From NCBI GenBank assembly GCA_963669155.1, contig OZ022581.1, forward strand, positions 25,690,197 to 25,754,196: 64,000 nucleotides of DNA. Direction: 5' to 3'. The position numbers and the translations under genes are program-made. The notes beneath the pieces are model-generated. The model was given only the letters and a program-made list of their open reading frames with translations, was not told where the DNA came from and did not search any database. Origin of the DNA: Arbacia lixula. Taxonomy: Eukaryota; Echinodermata; Echinoidea; Arbacioida; Arbaciidae. Shown here piece after piece: positions 1-11,900 of this stretch (the first letter of the stretch is position 1; each line of letters starts with the position of its first letter).

Positions 1-411
1 TATATATGCATAACAATACGTTGCTGTGGACAACTGATGAAAGCAAATTGCACGTGGAGATTCTCGGCTGAAGGCTTGCTAAGCGGGGGTATTGAACCAT
101 TGCCCTGCCGCGGCTGTCGGACTGGCTGATGTTGAAAAGCCATGGAGAACTTGTTTTCATCGCTCTAAGGGGTTGCTAAGCGGATATGACGACACTCCGC
201 GCCAGCCTATATGCCTTACAAACACTGCTTCTCAACGGATCTCCTCTGTATGGCTAGCGTCACCCTCTCCCCTCCATTCCCCTCCCCCTTCGACGCCGCT
301 CACCTCCATTTCTTCCCTCTATTCTACCCCTCACCTCTCTCTAGCATTCTGTCCCTCTCTTCTCCTTTCCCCGCCCCTCTCTCTTTCTCTGCCGTCTCTG
401 GGTTCGCACAC

Positions 412-1206
412 CTGATGCCGTGGGAGGAGTCGCGGCCAAGGATCTTGCTCGGGAGAGGCGTCATGGGGGAGGTGTTCCTTGTTCCGCCATCGCCTTACAA
501 AGACCCCTGTCGCCCTCAAGATCGTAGGGTTACCATCCGTGGGCTTTGAGAATGAAGTCTGCATCCACCGAGCTCTTGGCTGACTTCCTTGGTTCCCCGC
601 CTTCTATGGCACCTTCAACATGGCCGGAGAATGAGCCCTGGCTATGGAGTTTATAGGGGTGAGGCTGATGACAAGAGGTTCACTATCGGCGATTGCATTG
701 ACAACAATGGTCCTGTCATAACCAGAGACGATTGATTCGATAACCTGAACGATACTGCCATGGGACTCAAAGCTGCACACACCGCTGGATATTTGGTCAA
801 TGATTTGAAAGAGGACAATACCATGCTTACGAACAGCTCGGACATTTGGCACGCCAAAATAATCGACTTTGGGTGGGCATCGGCTATCAATGACTCCTTC
901 ATGACTCCTCTCGATGAGGAACAGATTGAGGGGTATAAGCGGAAGGAGATGGGACATCATATTGCCCCCGAGTGCGTCCTGGAGGGTAAGCCATTCTTAA
1001 CATCCAGTGATGTCTTCTCCCTCGGACGCCTGGTGGCGCTGATCGGCCAGGAGATGAAGTATGACGACTTCCTCTCCTACGGCATGGAGATTCTCCTGGC
1101 CGATCAGCAGGACAGGCCATCAGTCGATCAGGTCATGCACGCCCTATACCACCTCCAACTGGTTGAGGGCGGGGAGGACGGCCGTGGGTCGTCCTGCTGC
1201 TATTAA
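412..1206 (+). pseudogene. Protein-kinase-like retropseudogene
   Basis: Conceptual translation in two alternating frames gives an almost complete kinase fold. A glycine-rich loop (LLGRGVMGEVFLV, near 445-480) is followed by the ATP-lysine strand VALKIVG (near 509-529). An alpha-C ENEV glutamate and a hinge-like ALAMEF (near 635-652) follow. Then come the catalytic loop VNDLKEDN, where N replaces the usual HRD arginine, the DFG motif IIDFGWAS (near 862-880) and an APE motif, IAPEC. The last part, 760-1206, is a single open frame ending in TAA and reaching the kinase C-lobe. Upstream, in-frame stops at 581, 632 and 719 and at least two frame changes break the protein. There are no introns and an A-rich tract follows at 1599-1619, so a retroposed copy is likely. 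The family was not identified beyond a Ser/Thr-type kinase. A separate gene using only the 148-residue 3' frame is possible but unlikely. Confidence 0.7.
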
Positions 1207-1598
1207 AGATGATGGCGCAGGGCCGGGTTACAACATGGCCACTAATACACAGATCGAAGATCAGCCATGTCACTGTGCCCCTGTTTCTCCTCCTCACCAA
1301 AACAACTTGGCCCGGCCCTGCAGCGATGGAGATGGAGGAGACAAGAAGGCAACAATATCAAGCAGAAAGGAAATTGATAACCAGATACCGAATGTTGGGG
1401 AAGGAGGTGAACATCTGCAGTCTTTGGATGATCAACAAAGAATGTAACACATACCATGGGGCCTTCAAGCGATTCTACGTGAACGTTAATTGACTGGAAG
1501 ATTTATAACACTCAACTCTCCGCAACAATGGAGACAATCGTTCACTATGGGAAAGAATCAATTAAGGGGGAGATGCAGCATCGAAGCAGTCCTTTATA

Positions 1599-1619
1599 AA
1601 AAAAAAAAATAAAAAAAAA
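1599..1619 (+). other. A-rich tract, possible retroposon tail
   Basis: Two runs of A separated by a single T follow the kinase-like pseudogene about 390 bp after its terminal stop. This fits a poly(A) tail of a retroposed mRNA with a 3' UTR. No target-site duplication could be identified with certainty. Confidence 0.45.
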
Positions 1620-3839
1620 GATATGGAACCAACGTTACCTTTGAATGAGTTATTTTAATCATTCACTTGAATATATCAATTTTATCATTACACACAACAA
1701 TGGAAAGTAAGAATAAGCATTTTATATACAATATGGTACAAGAAAAGAAAGACAAATTATTTCCTGATCAGTTTTGATTTTACCCAGTTTGCAAAACCAT
1801 GGAGTAAAACACGTCATTATGTTCAACAAAGCAAGAAACAAAGAATGGGGGTTATGATTAAGTAGAACGAAACATTGTGTATGACCAATAATTTGATTCA
1901 TTCTTCCTGAATCACCCAAACATATAAAACACTGTTCAAATCAGTTGCAGCAAAAGCGAGTTCAATAGAAATGACACTAAAATCTGAAGCAAGTACTCTT
2001 TAACCATGGACAATTCAAATAAACTAAAAAGGAACAATGCTATATTATTATCGCCCGATAATTGACAAGATTGCAATTTATTGGAACGAAGAGAGACATT
2101 CCCATCTACAAGGAACGAAAGGAAGAACTTATCACTCCTTTAAAAATCGCTTATAGCATACCCTCACTCACCTCAAACAAGTTGTTGTCGTTAACTTGTG
2201 CATTAGGTATAAGGAAAATAACAAACGAGAAAAAGCAAAGTGCCTCAGGAATTCAAAGATAAAGACAAAGTACCATATCTCCTTGAAAACATTGTAAATA
2301 GTGCAAATAATATATTATCTATCATATTGTAAAAGCCTTGCCTAAAATTGTTTCAGTTGTTTGATTTAAATCCTTCCTTGCTTGTGGTGTCGGTGATGAT
2401 TTTTATTTCAGGACTTCTTATATTATTTTGTGTGTATGTGCATTGTTTGTGCGTGTTTCAATGGAGAGAGGGGAGAGAGATGGAGAGTGAGTGAGAGAGA
2501 TTATAGAAACAGATAAATAAAAAGTACTACCAGAGGAGGGGGAAGAGGGGGAGCAGTTTGTAAATTAGAAGGGGCAGGGGGCGATGACAGACTGGGATAC
2601 CGGACTTGTGAGTGTGCTATTTGTCAGAGATTTTCAAAGCATATTCAAATTAGCCTTCCAGGACTCGAGAAAAATATGATTATTTAACAATAGTTTATAA
2701 TCGAGACATAGAGATTTTACTGTCCACATTGATTATACATGTATGTTAAAAGTTTCCCATCAAAGGATGGGAGAATATCCTTCTTGAATGTATATTGTAA
2801 TACATCATTCGAACCTCCTCTTTTCAAACTCCACAAGATTTGCAAAACCACACCCACCCTTGCAAATTAGTCTTCCATTGTACCCGGCCCTGTTATGGGC
2901 TGGGATCCACATTCCAACTAGATTTACCCGACTATATCAAAACGGGCCTTTTCTCAAGATGTATAACTGTCCCTCAAAAACACTTTTATAGGCTTACAAT
3001 CATAAAATTGTGCCACTTTTCGATGAAGAAGACTGCATAAATATCTCTCTAAACTAAATGGGATCAATAGGCCCTATGTCATGTGCCTTTCCTCCCTGGT
3101 CGACACATTTTAAATGTACCATACGACAGAGATGTTCTCATCTGCCGTCAAGTTTATGACATGACAAGGGTAAAAAAAAAAGGTCTAAGGGAAAAACAGA
3201 AAAATCGTGAGCAAGGTCAAAGAAATTCTTTAGGCCTACATGTATGAAGAAGAGAATAAGAGTGAGCAAAGTTTAATTCTTGTGACGTTTTGTGTGCCAG
3301 ATGCTCTGCTGCCCAGACTATGGCAAAAATCCAACAAGGACGCATAAGGAGTTAAAATTCACAACTTCTTTTATTCTTAAGTCTCTCTTCAATTGTGCAC
3401 TCTTTTCGAATAGAGGAATTAAATTGGGCCCATGACCTGGGATAAAGATTGAGAATGCGGTATTTGTGTTTACATGTATGTTGAAGGAGCCGTGGAAACT
3501 CTCCTGAAGTGGCGAAGGAAGCATCGCATCGCCAGTAGTCTGCAAAGCAACTGCGGCACAAGAGGGCGTATGACTTAAATCATGAGAAATTCCATTGGCG
3601 TCCGTAACTTGGCAATACGAGATGTCAGTGCCGTAACGTTCAGAAGAAAATCACTGAATTTGAGTTTCGTACATATTTCCACGTTTTATTTTTCAATGCT
3701 AAAGGTAAGCCAGATGATCTTTTGTTTGTAAATTTCACTTTTTTTCTCCTTCTCATTGCTCTCAGCTTTATGTTTTGTTATGTTTGCTACGTTAGTATTT
3801 ACCTCGGTCCCACTCGTACAATTCGCTGTAACACATTAG
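1620..3839. other. AT-rich intergenic stretch, nothing recognised
   Basis: There is no convincing exon, RNA gene or repeat boundary here. A purine-rich, GA-dominated patch lies at about 2461-2585. All open frames are short and show no family signature. Confidence 0.4.
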
Positions 3840-3865
3840 CTAGTCACTAGTCGTCTAGTGACTAG
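3840..3865. repeat. 11-bp-arm palindrome at element edge
   Basis: CTAGTCACTAG and CTAGTGACTAG form inverted arms around a 4-bp spacer. The palindrome ends 5 bp before the left terminus of the adjacent inverted-repeat element, so it may be the insertion target or part of an older terminus. Confidence 0.6.
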
Positions 3866-3870
3866 TGTAA

Positions 3871-5446
3871 AGCCCCTTTCATACTGAAGCCTTCGATGTC
3901 CAAGGTGAAGTGGAGTTACTCCGGAGAACCTCTGGGTTGAGTTGATCTGCTTGTACTGTGGACCGACTTTACACCCCCTTTCATATTGATAAGCACCGCA
4001 GCGGTATATCTGCAGTCGTTTCCATGGTTTCCAAGCGAGTTTGTGCTATACCGTATACGCGTGCGCGTGGCGGCATGGCCAAATTCCCCAATGTCCAACG
4101 AGCGATGTGTTTTGCAAGTGTACAGCTGCGCTAGCTAGCGATATGTGCAGCATGAGCGCCGGTAGTATACTTTACTGGCTAGATAAACGTTGGCTATATC
4201 GTATCTGTTAGCTTTCATTGCTTCCGTTTTACAATGTTACTTTTGAGTCAGTAAACTGTTGTTATTTCTGACGATTATGATGATGATTGAACTGGCCACG
4301 CACAACGAAAAGTTGTCCATAGACTGTGTACAACGGATAGATCGTCTGCGCACAGCGATTCAGAGACCGCTGATTGGGCAATCGCGCAGATCACGTCATG
4401 ACCACATGGTTGCCTTCGGACTGCGTGTGGAAGTATCGATAGCGATAACGATATCCGGTCATGTTGTGTACGCAGGAAATGGTCTTGGTTCGTGATCGGA
4501 TCACTCAGGTATTGATCGAAAATTATCGAAACTCTGCAATTTCATGCATATTGACGCGACGCTTGGAAACCCGGAAGCCAATTGACTTTGTGCACGTTGC
4601 GATAGACTCTACAAAGTCCAACAAACACGATGCGGGGGTGATGCTAATTCGTAAGATTTTGACGGAAAAGCAAGAAGCAATCGAAATTCGCTTACCTGTG
4701 CGGTATCGGTGAGAAAATAGATCCTCTGAGAATACCTTTCAAAATTCATATAAAATATAGGAAAGTGAAATTCTAGGTCGATTTTGGTACGAGGTGATAG
4801 AGAATTTCACATTTTTTGGGGGTGGAATACTGTGTGGGGAAATAGAAGGCCTGCACTGCGCATGCTTACTATATTTTCATTCATAAATTGGCTCTCGGCA
4901 GTGGCTGGATGACGTCATGTAATAAGCAAAAATGTACACGACCGCTAGCGACCACGCTCTGCTATCTGTTGTACACAACTTGTCGATGTGCCACGAGAAC
5001 ATGGTTAAAAATGCGGGACATTGACGATTCATTTGACTTACGACTAAGGAGGAAGCAGCAAAGATTTAAGGCTAGAATAGCCAGGAGTTACCGCCGACTA
5101 CAGTCGCGGAAGAGGGCGCTGGTCGTATCTTTACTAACAGCAGGAATAGTACACAGGACCACAAGCACTGGCATTCATACACTCAAAATGTTGCAGTGCA
5201 CTTGTTGTTGACGGTCGGGGGCGCCGATCAACAGTAAGTTACGCGTGAGGTCACAGCGATAAGCGCATACCGCATTTCCGATGCGGAGTAACTCCGTTTG
5301 TAACCGTCTTCTCGAAGTAGATTGAGTACTCCACTTTGAATCCGGATCGAAAAAATCTCAGAATTTTCATATTGCCCTCCAAAGGTGAGTAACTCCTCCT
5401 GGATTCCGGAGTAACTCCACTTCAGCTGTCAATATGAAAGGGGCCT
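3871..5446. mobile_element. DNA-transposon-like element with TIRs, 1.58 kb
   Basis: The left end (AGCCCCTTTCATACTGA) is matched in reverse complement by the right end (AGGCCCCTTTCATATTGA). A second perfect 19-bp inverted repeat, GAAGTGGAGTTACTCCGGA, lies 36 bp in on the left (3907-3925) and 23 bp in on the right (5405-5423). Further GGAGTTACTC-like subterminal motifs occur near 5282-5335. No transposase can be recognised. A frame at 4888-5211 encodes a basic stretch (RLRRKQQRFKARIARSYRR) of unknown meaning. No clear target-site duplication was found, so the superfamily is left open. Confidence 0.65.
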
Positions 5447-5474
5447 CAATGAAACTAGATCTTGAAGTACTTTT

Positions 5475-5479
<5 letters not shown>

Positions 5480-5521
<42 letters not shown>
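5480..5521 (+). repeat. (CT)n microsatellite
   Basis: An uninterrupted CT run of about 21 units lies some 345 bp upstream of the BBS2 start codon. Confidence 0.95.
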
Positions 5522-5523
<2 letters not shown>

Positions 5524-5805
5524 TCATCTTGCTGTTACTTCATTTTGTCAATCTAACTGTACTTGATTCTGTTCTTGTGTCCCTACTAAATTAAGACAAG
5601 TTAATCAAAATCTATCAATCACGTACATACACAGACACACTGTCTAACCTGACCTGGCCTGGCTGTGAATATATCTGCTGGTTTCTAACAAAAGCTGAAT
5701 TAAAATCCTGATAATAAACAGTAATTTAAAGCTCCTTCATCTAATGCCACAGAAGAAGAAAGTTTAAAGCCAAGGCCTGCAATAATAATATTGATATAAA
5801 ACTTC

Positions 5806-5830
5806 TGTCTTGCAGGCTTCCCATTCTCAG
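5806..5830 (+). promoter_or_regulatory. Possible 3' splice site in BBS2 5' UTR
   Basis: Two pyrimidine-rich AG sites, TTCTGTCTTGCAG (AG at 5814-5815) and CCATTCTCAG (AG at 5829-5830), lie 35-51 bp before the BBS2 ATG. Either would be a good acceptor for an upstream non-coding exon. If so, the promoter is further left, possibly beyond the CT repeat. This is inference; no upstream exon was identified. Confidence 0.35.
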
Positions 5831-5864
5831 CACTGAAGCATCGTAATCCAAGAGCCAGACCAGG

Positions 5865-5981
5865 ATGTTGGTGCCAATATTCACCCTCAAGCTAAACCAT
5901 AAGATCAATCCTCGGATGGTCACCATCGGCAAGTATGACGGCAAGCACCCCAACCTCACAGCTGCTACCACTGCAGGAAAG
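5865..5981 (+). CDS. BBS2: BBS2 coding exon 1 (residues 1-39)
   Basis: The exon runs from the ATG to AAG, with donor GTGAAT. It encodes the first propeller strand ending in TTAGK and is in phase 0. The human exon ends at the equivalent lysine (TGK before VFIHNP). Confidence 0.95.
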
Positions 5982-8900
5982 GTGAATGTGCTGATACAGT
6001 ATCTTATACTTAGCAATTTCACAGTAACAGAATGTTATTACTGGTAGATGTCATTAAATTTGATCAACTTTAATAGATATTTAAGCAAAAAAAATTAGGG
6101 GGAATTTGTCAGGTGTTACAGGTAGATTAGATGAATTGAACGTGTTGTTTCAATATTTGGAATCTTTGGAGTACTTTTGAGTTAATTGAGTTTTAAGTTA
6201 AAGTTGAATTAAGAAGACGATCCCAAATAATGAGATATTTGCATTAATATCATCCTTATGACACTAGCTTACCTATGAGAGACCTTTTAACCCCCTAAAA
6301 TAAGCTTAGAATATTAAATTTAGACGATTTATCCCTCACCATATTTTCTCTGATCGCTCCGGCGATGAGTACTCGAGACTATTGTTCGAGCACTGTGACG
6401 TCACGGACGGGATTTGGGTCACAGTGAGAAAGTAAACAAAGCGAGCAGTGCAGTATATTGTGTGCATAGACATACACGCTAGTACAATTATGAATGAATT
6501 TACTTTCACGTCAGAACTTTTCTTCTATTGTTATGGTTTTATGTGAATGATTTTTGAAAATAAATGAGAATTAAGCAATGTCATATAGTCAATGATGTGT
6601 CTCTAGTGTTCCAATATTTCTCATTTGAAGCGATTTTACTGCCTTGTCTTTCGACTTCAACACCTCCTTCAGCTTCATCATCTTCCATAAAGTCTTCAAA
6701 GTCCATATAAAGGTCATTTTGCTCCAACTCTACACTAAATGGCTCCATTATTGGGTACTAATATTTTGTCAACAGCGAGATCGAGATCGAAAGAAAGCTA
6801 ATTATGCACAACGAAAGTCAAAGCTAAAGAAAGCCAACATGCACAAGTTTCTCGCGATCACGTCACAACATAAATATAGAGTACACGTGCGCTGGCTGCA
6901 AGCATGCACACACACACACACACGAGCGCCCATACGCATAGCATGCAGTATACTGGACAAGTTCAAGCAAGCAGCGCGCTCGAGTGTGTATGAGCTGGGT
7001 GGGGATGGCCGGATCTACTTTACGCTAGTATTCTCAAGTTGTAGAAAATAAGAAAATCAAGTGAAAATATTGACTAATAACTCATCGTTTGCAATCTTAC
7101 TTCACAATTTAAGACTTGAAAACCGTTATTTATACTTTTTTCTACATAGGGAGAGTAAAGATTTGTATATATGATTTGTAATTGTTTGATATGGCTTCCT
7201 TTGAAAAACATTGGTAAAATCTTCTCTCTCTTTCTGCACTGATTTTTGTATTGATACCAGACACTGGATATTACCCAAATCCCGTCCGTGACGTCACGCT
7301 CAGCGTGTACCTATGCGTCCAAGGCTTATCGGGGACTCTAAACAGGCTAATTTATATCGACTTTCAAACCAGAATATTGAGCATTCAAATGAGTTTTCTG
7401 ATATGCTCTCTGTTTGAACAGCCTATATGAACTATATAAAGTGTGTATAACCAAAATTTACGGGAATTCGCGCCCTTCTTAATTCAACTTTAATAGCGAT
7501 GGAGGAAATTCTCAAATACATTGTTCAATATTTAACATGTCTGTCTAAAATATTGCTGAAAAAAGTTGTAACTTTTAATTCATGCTGACTACCATGACAA
7601 CAGCAGCATTGCTCATCGCTCATTGGCTTTTTTCATGAAACATAATTTTAATTTACAATGATTGAAAAGCGATTCAACATGCCAATGACCTTTGAAACCC
7701 ATATTTTGTCCAGGTGTTTGTGCACAATCCACACACCAAGACTGCTCGGGGTGGGAGGGCCAATGAGCTGGCCCTCGACTCTGACATCAGCCTGCTCAGC
7801 ATCAATCAGAAGGTCAGTGCAGTGTGTGCAGGTTCTCTGGACTCCATGGGGGTCAATGACCTCCTGATGGTGGGCACTCAAACCAACCTGCTGGCCTACG
7901 ATGTGCAGAACAACACTGATGTCTTCTACAAGGACGTAAGTACACAAGCAAAACTCCTATGAAAAGCCCCTCTTGTTGCAGACATTTAAAAATTATTGAC
8001 ATTGCTGATCTGTGTACTAGACCTAAAATAAGTGCTTATTCATTCTGTAAAGTTGAACATTGTGATAGAGTCATGTTTCAGTTTGCTACAATTATAATCT
8101 TTGTGGCTATTATGGCAACACATCATTCTTAAAGACTTTCCCAAGAAAGTTGCAAATAGATCTAAATGTAATTCACAATCGTTAGAGTTATATTGCAAGA
8201 TTTGTACTAACGTCAGTCAGAACTTCTTTGCCATGATTTGATTGTAGCCCAGACTCGATCGTTGGTTCAGAGATGGTGTATTTGGAGAATAATTACTCAC
8301 TCAGGAATTTTCCAGTTGTCTATAAATACAGAATTTGATTTGAAGAAAATGTAACTGGCATATAACAATCTTCAATTCTGTTAATATTGTTTGTCTCAGG
8401 CTGCAGATGGAGTCAATGCTATCGTGATGGGCAAACTTGGGACAATTGCTTCACCCCTTGTCATCATTGGGGGCAACTGTGCCCTCTCTGGTTATGACAT
8501 TGAAGGGAACGATCTCTTTTGGACTGTGAGTACTACTTAACTATACAGTGAATACAGTACGGCTGTTTTTCTCTTAAATGCCAGTAGTCTTATGAAATGG
8601 TTGCTGAGGGTATGTTGCAATAAAAAAACACCTTGGAAAAGAGAACTTTGGGATATATTTTGAATATTTTGTTAGTTCATTTTCGTCTCACTTTGTTTGG
8701 AAGACAAATGAGAATCTATGCTATAAAGATCTTTTCATCTATCCACAGTTTAGATTTACACACTGTACTTTTTGCTCCCTTTCTTTGTTTTGTGTGATAG
8801 CACTGTATACTACATGTATCCCATGCACAGAAGTGATAAACAAAATAGTTTTGTATGGTATTCTAGTGACAAATAATATCTGAACTGATCATTTGTTTAA

Positions 8901-11900
8901 AAAAAAAATGCTCAAGATGTGGGCTACTTGATTTCCTGAAGAAAGATTTTCCAGAAAAAAAGGGGTAAAAAACAAATTTATCACTTTCTTGTTCTGCGAT
9001 ACGGTGATAGGTGACTGGTGACAACGTGTGCTCCTTAGCCTTGTGTGAATTCTCTGCGGACGGCCACCATCAACTCATCGTCGGCTCAGAGGACTACGAC
9101 ATTCGCGTCTTCCAGGAGGATGAGATCATTGCAGAGATGACAGAGACAGAGGTGAGTACGGTCACAGAGACTGGCGTGTGTCACCTATTTCACCTTAGAG
9201 TTAAATTGTAGAGGCAGTAATCTTGAAGATTAAGATTTGATTTTTTTCAGGTGAGGTCTCTGAATGTGTGCTTCAAGTATTTTAGTGAACTAAGAAGTTA
9301 TACTGCATATGATGACATTTGTAGGATTGTGTGTATTCATATTACAGTTTCATTTTTTTTAAAGTTTAGTTTGATTTATTTTGTCTTCATTGCTTCATCA
9401 TGCAGGCAATTACAGCTCTGTGCCCAATGACAGATGCCAGGTTTGGCTATGCCCTGGCCAATGGCACAGTGGGTGTGTACGAGAAGAATGCCAGATACTG
9501 GCGAATCAAGGTATGCAGATTACCGTTTGGGGGAGTTTTTAGCCAATTTTGGCAAAGTTCATTGATCTTTGACCTCTGACCTTTCAGGAATATTAACCAA
9601 AAATGTTACCAGTCTACCCCCAAGTAGTCATCCATCTGTGTACCATATCTAATGAGAATTGCATTCTTGGATTTGGATTTATTGTGAATAAGGTCAATTT
9701 TTTTGCAAATTTTCACAAAGTTCATTGACCTTTGACCACTGATCTTTCAGGAATTTTGCCAAAAATGTCACCAGTCTACCCCCACATAGTGATCTATCAT
9801 TGTACCATGTTTAATGAGAATTGCATGCTTGGATTTGGATTTAATGTGAAAAGGGTCAATTTGGGGCAATTTTTCTCAAAGTTCATTGACCTTTGACCTT
9901 TGACCTCATCAGATTTGACCCCAAATATACTCACTTCATTAGTTTCATGCAATAAATCTGGTTAACGGTTCTCAAGATATTGCCTAAACGGATTCAGGAC
10001 GGACAGACGTACAGACGGACAACCCGAAAATATAATGCCTCCGGCCACTTCGTGGCAGAGGCATAATGAGATGAAAATTATATATCTATGAAGTGTTTTC
10101 TGTAATCAAATCATGCACAAGTGATTTTATTGTCTTAACTCTGAATGCACCATGTGTGCATTTTATCACCATCAATGCCCACAAATCCCCTAGAGAATAA
10201 GATTGTGTGGCACACAAAGGCTGAACCAGCCTCCTATCTTAAGTTGATACCAAGCTGATATTTGTGTTTGCTGTCTTGCTCTGTACAGTCCAAGAACCAA
10301 GCAGTCACCATAGATAGCTTTGACCTGGATGGAGATGGTGTGCCTGAGCTTATCACAGGCTGGAGTAATGGCAAGGTGAGTGGATGGGAGTCCAGCCGTA
10401 TACATCACGTGCAGCCCTCCCGCAGGTCTAAACAATTGAATTATATAAATACCATGGGAAAGGGAAGGAAACGCTGTATAAGAACTCCACCAACAATATT
10501 GGAACTGTGCACCGACTTCAAGTGGAATTATATTGATCGCAAGATTTCAAGTAAATTTTGGGACATTAGCGGTTCCCGTAGCCTAGAGATACCACAACTT
10601 CTCTGCACCGAAGTGATGTGTTGAGCCGGGCTCTTACCGCTGATCGGTGCAATATGTTTTATAAATGTAGACCATGATTGCTAAGAAATGGCGGGTTCAA
10701 AGGTAATTAAGGATAGTTTTTCACTTTTGCTGAAAAGGTTTGTGAAGCACTGACTGAGATTTCATACATGTTATCATTAGGGTATAGTGCTGATCCGTGG
10801 CGAGTTTCACGACTTTGGTAAAAAGGCCACTCCACATTTAAAGGTAGTGTGTCCCTTCCCTACCCTTACCTTTCCCTAGATTGGAGAAGATTGAGCGTAA
10901 TAGGCTGGCAATAGAAAGGAAAGCCTGGCATTTCATGGTCGCCAACATCACAAGATATGGCATTTGAGAGAGCGATCCCTTTTTCAAACACAATAGTGAT
11001 GTGGCAGTGGGAAACTATATAGTAACATGAGTGATGCAGTGAATAACACAGTGCTAACCCTACACAGAATAGAGGTTACTCATACGGCCCAAACAATGAA
11101 TGTAAACAAGCTCATCACTTTCTGTAGAGATCGAATTTACAGGCTTGTGATTAAGATTTTTCAACACAAATAATTTTCTTAAAACGTGTTTGTTTGTTTT
11201 CAAAATTCTGCTAATTGTTTTTGCTTGTATTAAAGTCAACTTATTATGGGTGTTTAATTCCCTTTTAAAATGTTTATTGACATCGACTAATTGATGCAGA
11301 TTGATGCAAGAAGTGACAGGACAGGTGAGGTTGTCTTCAGGGACAATCTGTCGTCAGCCATTGCTGGAATCGTCCAGGGTGACTATCGCATGGACGGGAA
11401 CATGGAGCTCATCTGTTGCTCAAATGAAGGAGAAGGTATCGGAATACTTTCCTCTCTGTTTCTTCTCCTTTCTCATTCTCTTGATTAATTTATGCATGTA
11501 AAACTATTCATTCCACTGGCTTTCATCACCCATGACAAATTTCACCTCAACCATCTCGGTTTTTATATATAAAAATACTGAAAACAGATGAACAAAGAGA
11601 AATGAAATGTTTCAAATGTATGTATATTGTTAATGTATTTTCCAATGATACAGTAATATGTCATTTATTCTAAAGCATTTGATTCAGTGATTAAAGGAAA
11701 TCATCCTCAGTTAAGAATATATGTCTTTGACTGAAATTCAAGTAATGCTGATAAGTATGATAAATTTAAATATAAATCAAAGCAAGACTAAAACAAATAT
11801 TCTACCAAACACTCTATTTTGTAACATTTTCCAATGAAATTGTCAATATGTAAACATTTTGGCTAAGATAAAATCTTAAGATTAATGTGTTGAACAAATA

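Noticed and set aside
4259-5211. Frames inside the 3.87-5.45 kb element as transposase
   Set aside because: They are short, disjoint and lack recognisable catalytic motifs; the element is treated as non-autonomous.
5447-5864. RFX X-box in a BBS2 promoter
   Set aside because: Ciliary genes often carry one, but I find no convincing GTTGCC-N-GGCAAC-like site here. The true promoter may lie further upstream.
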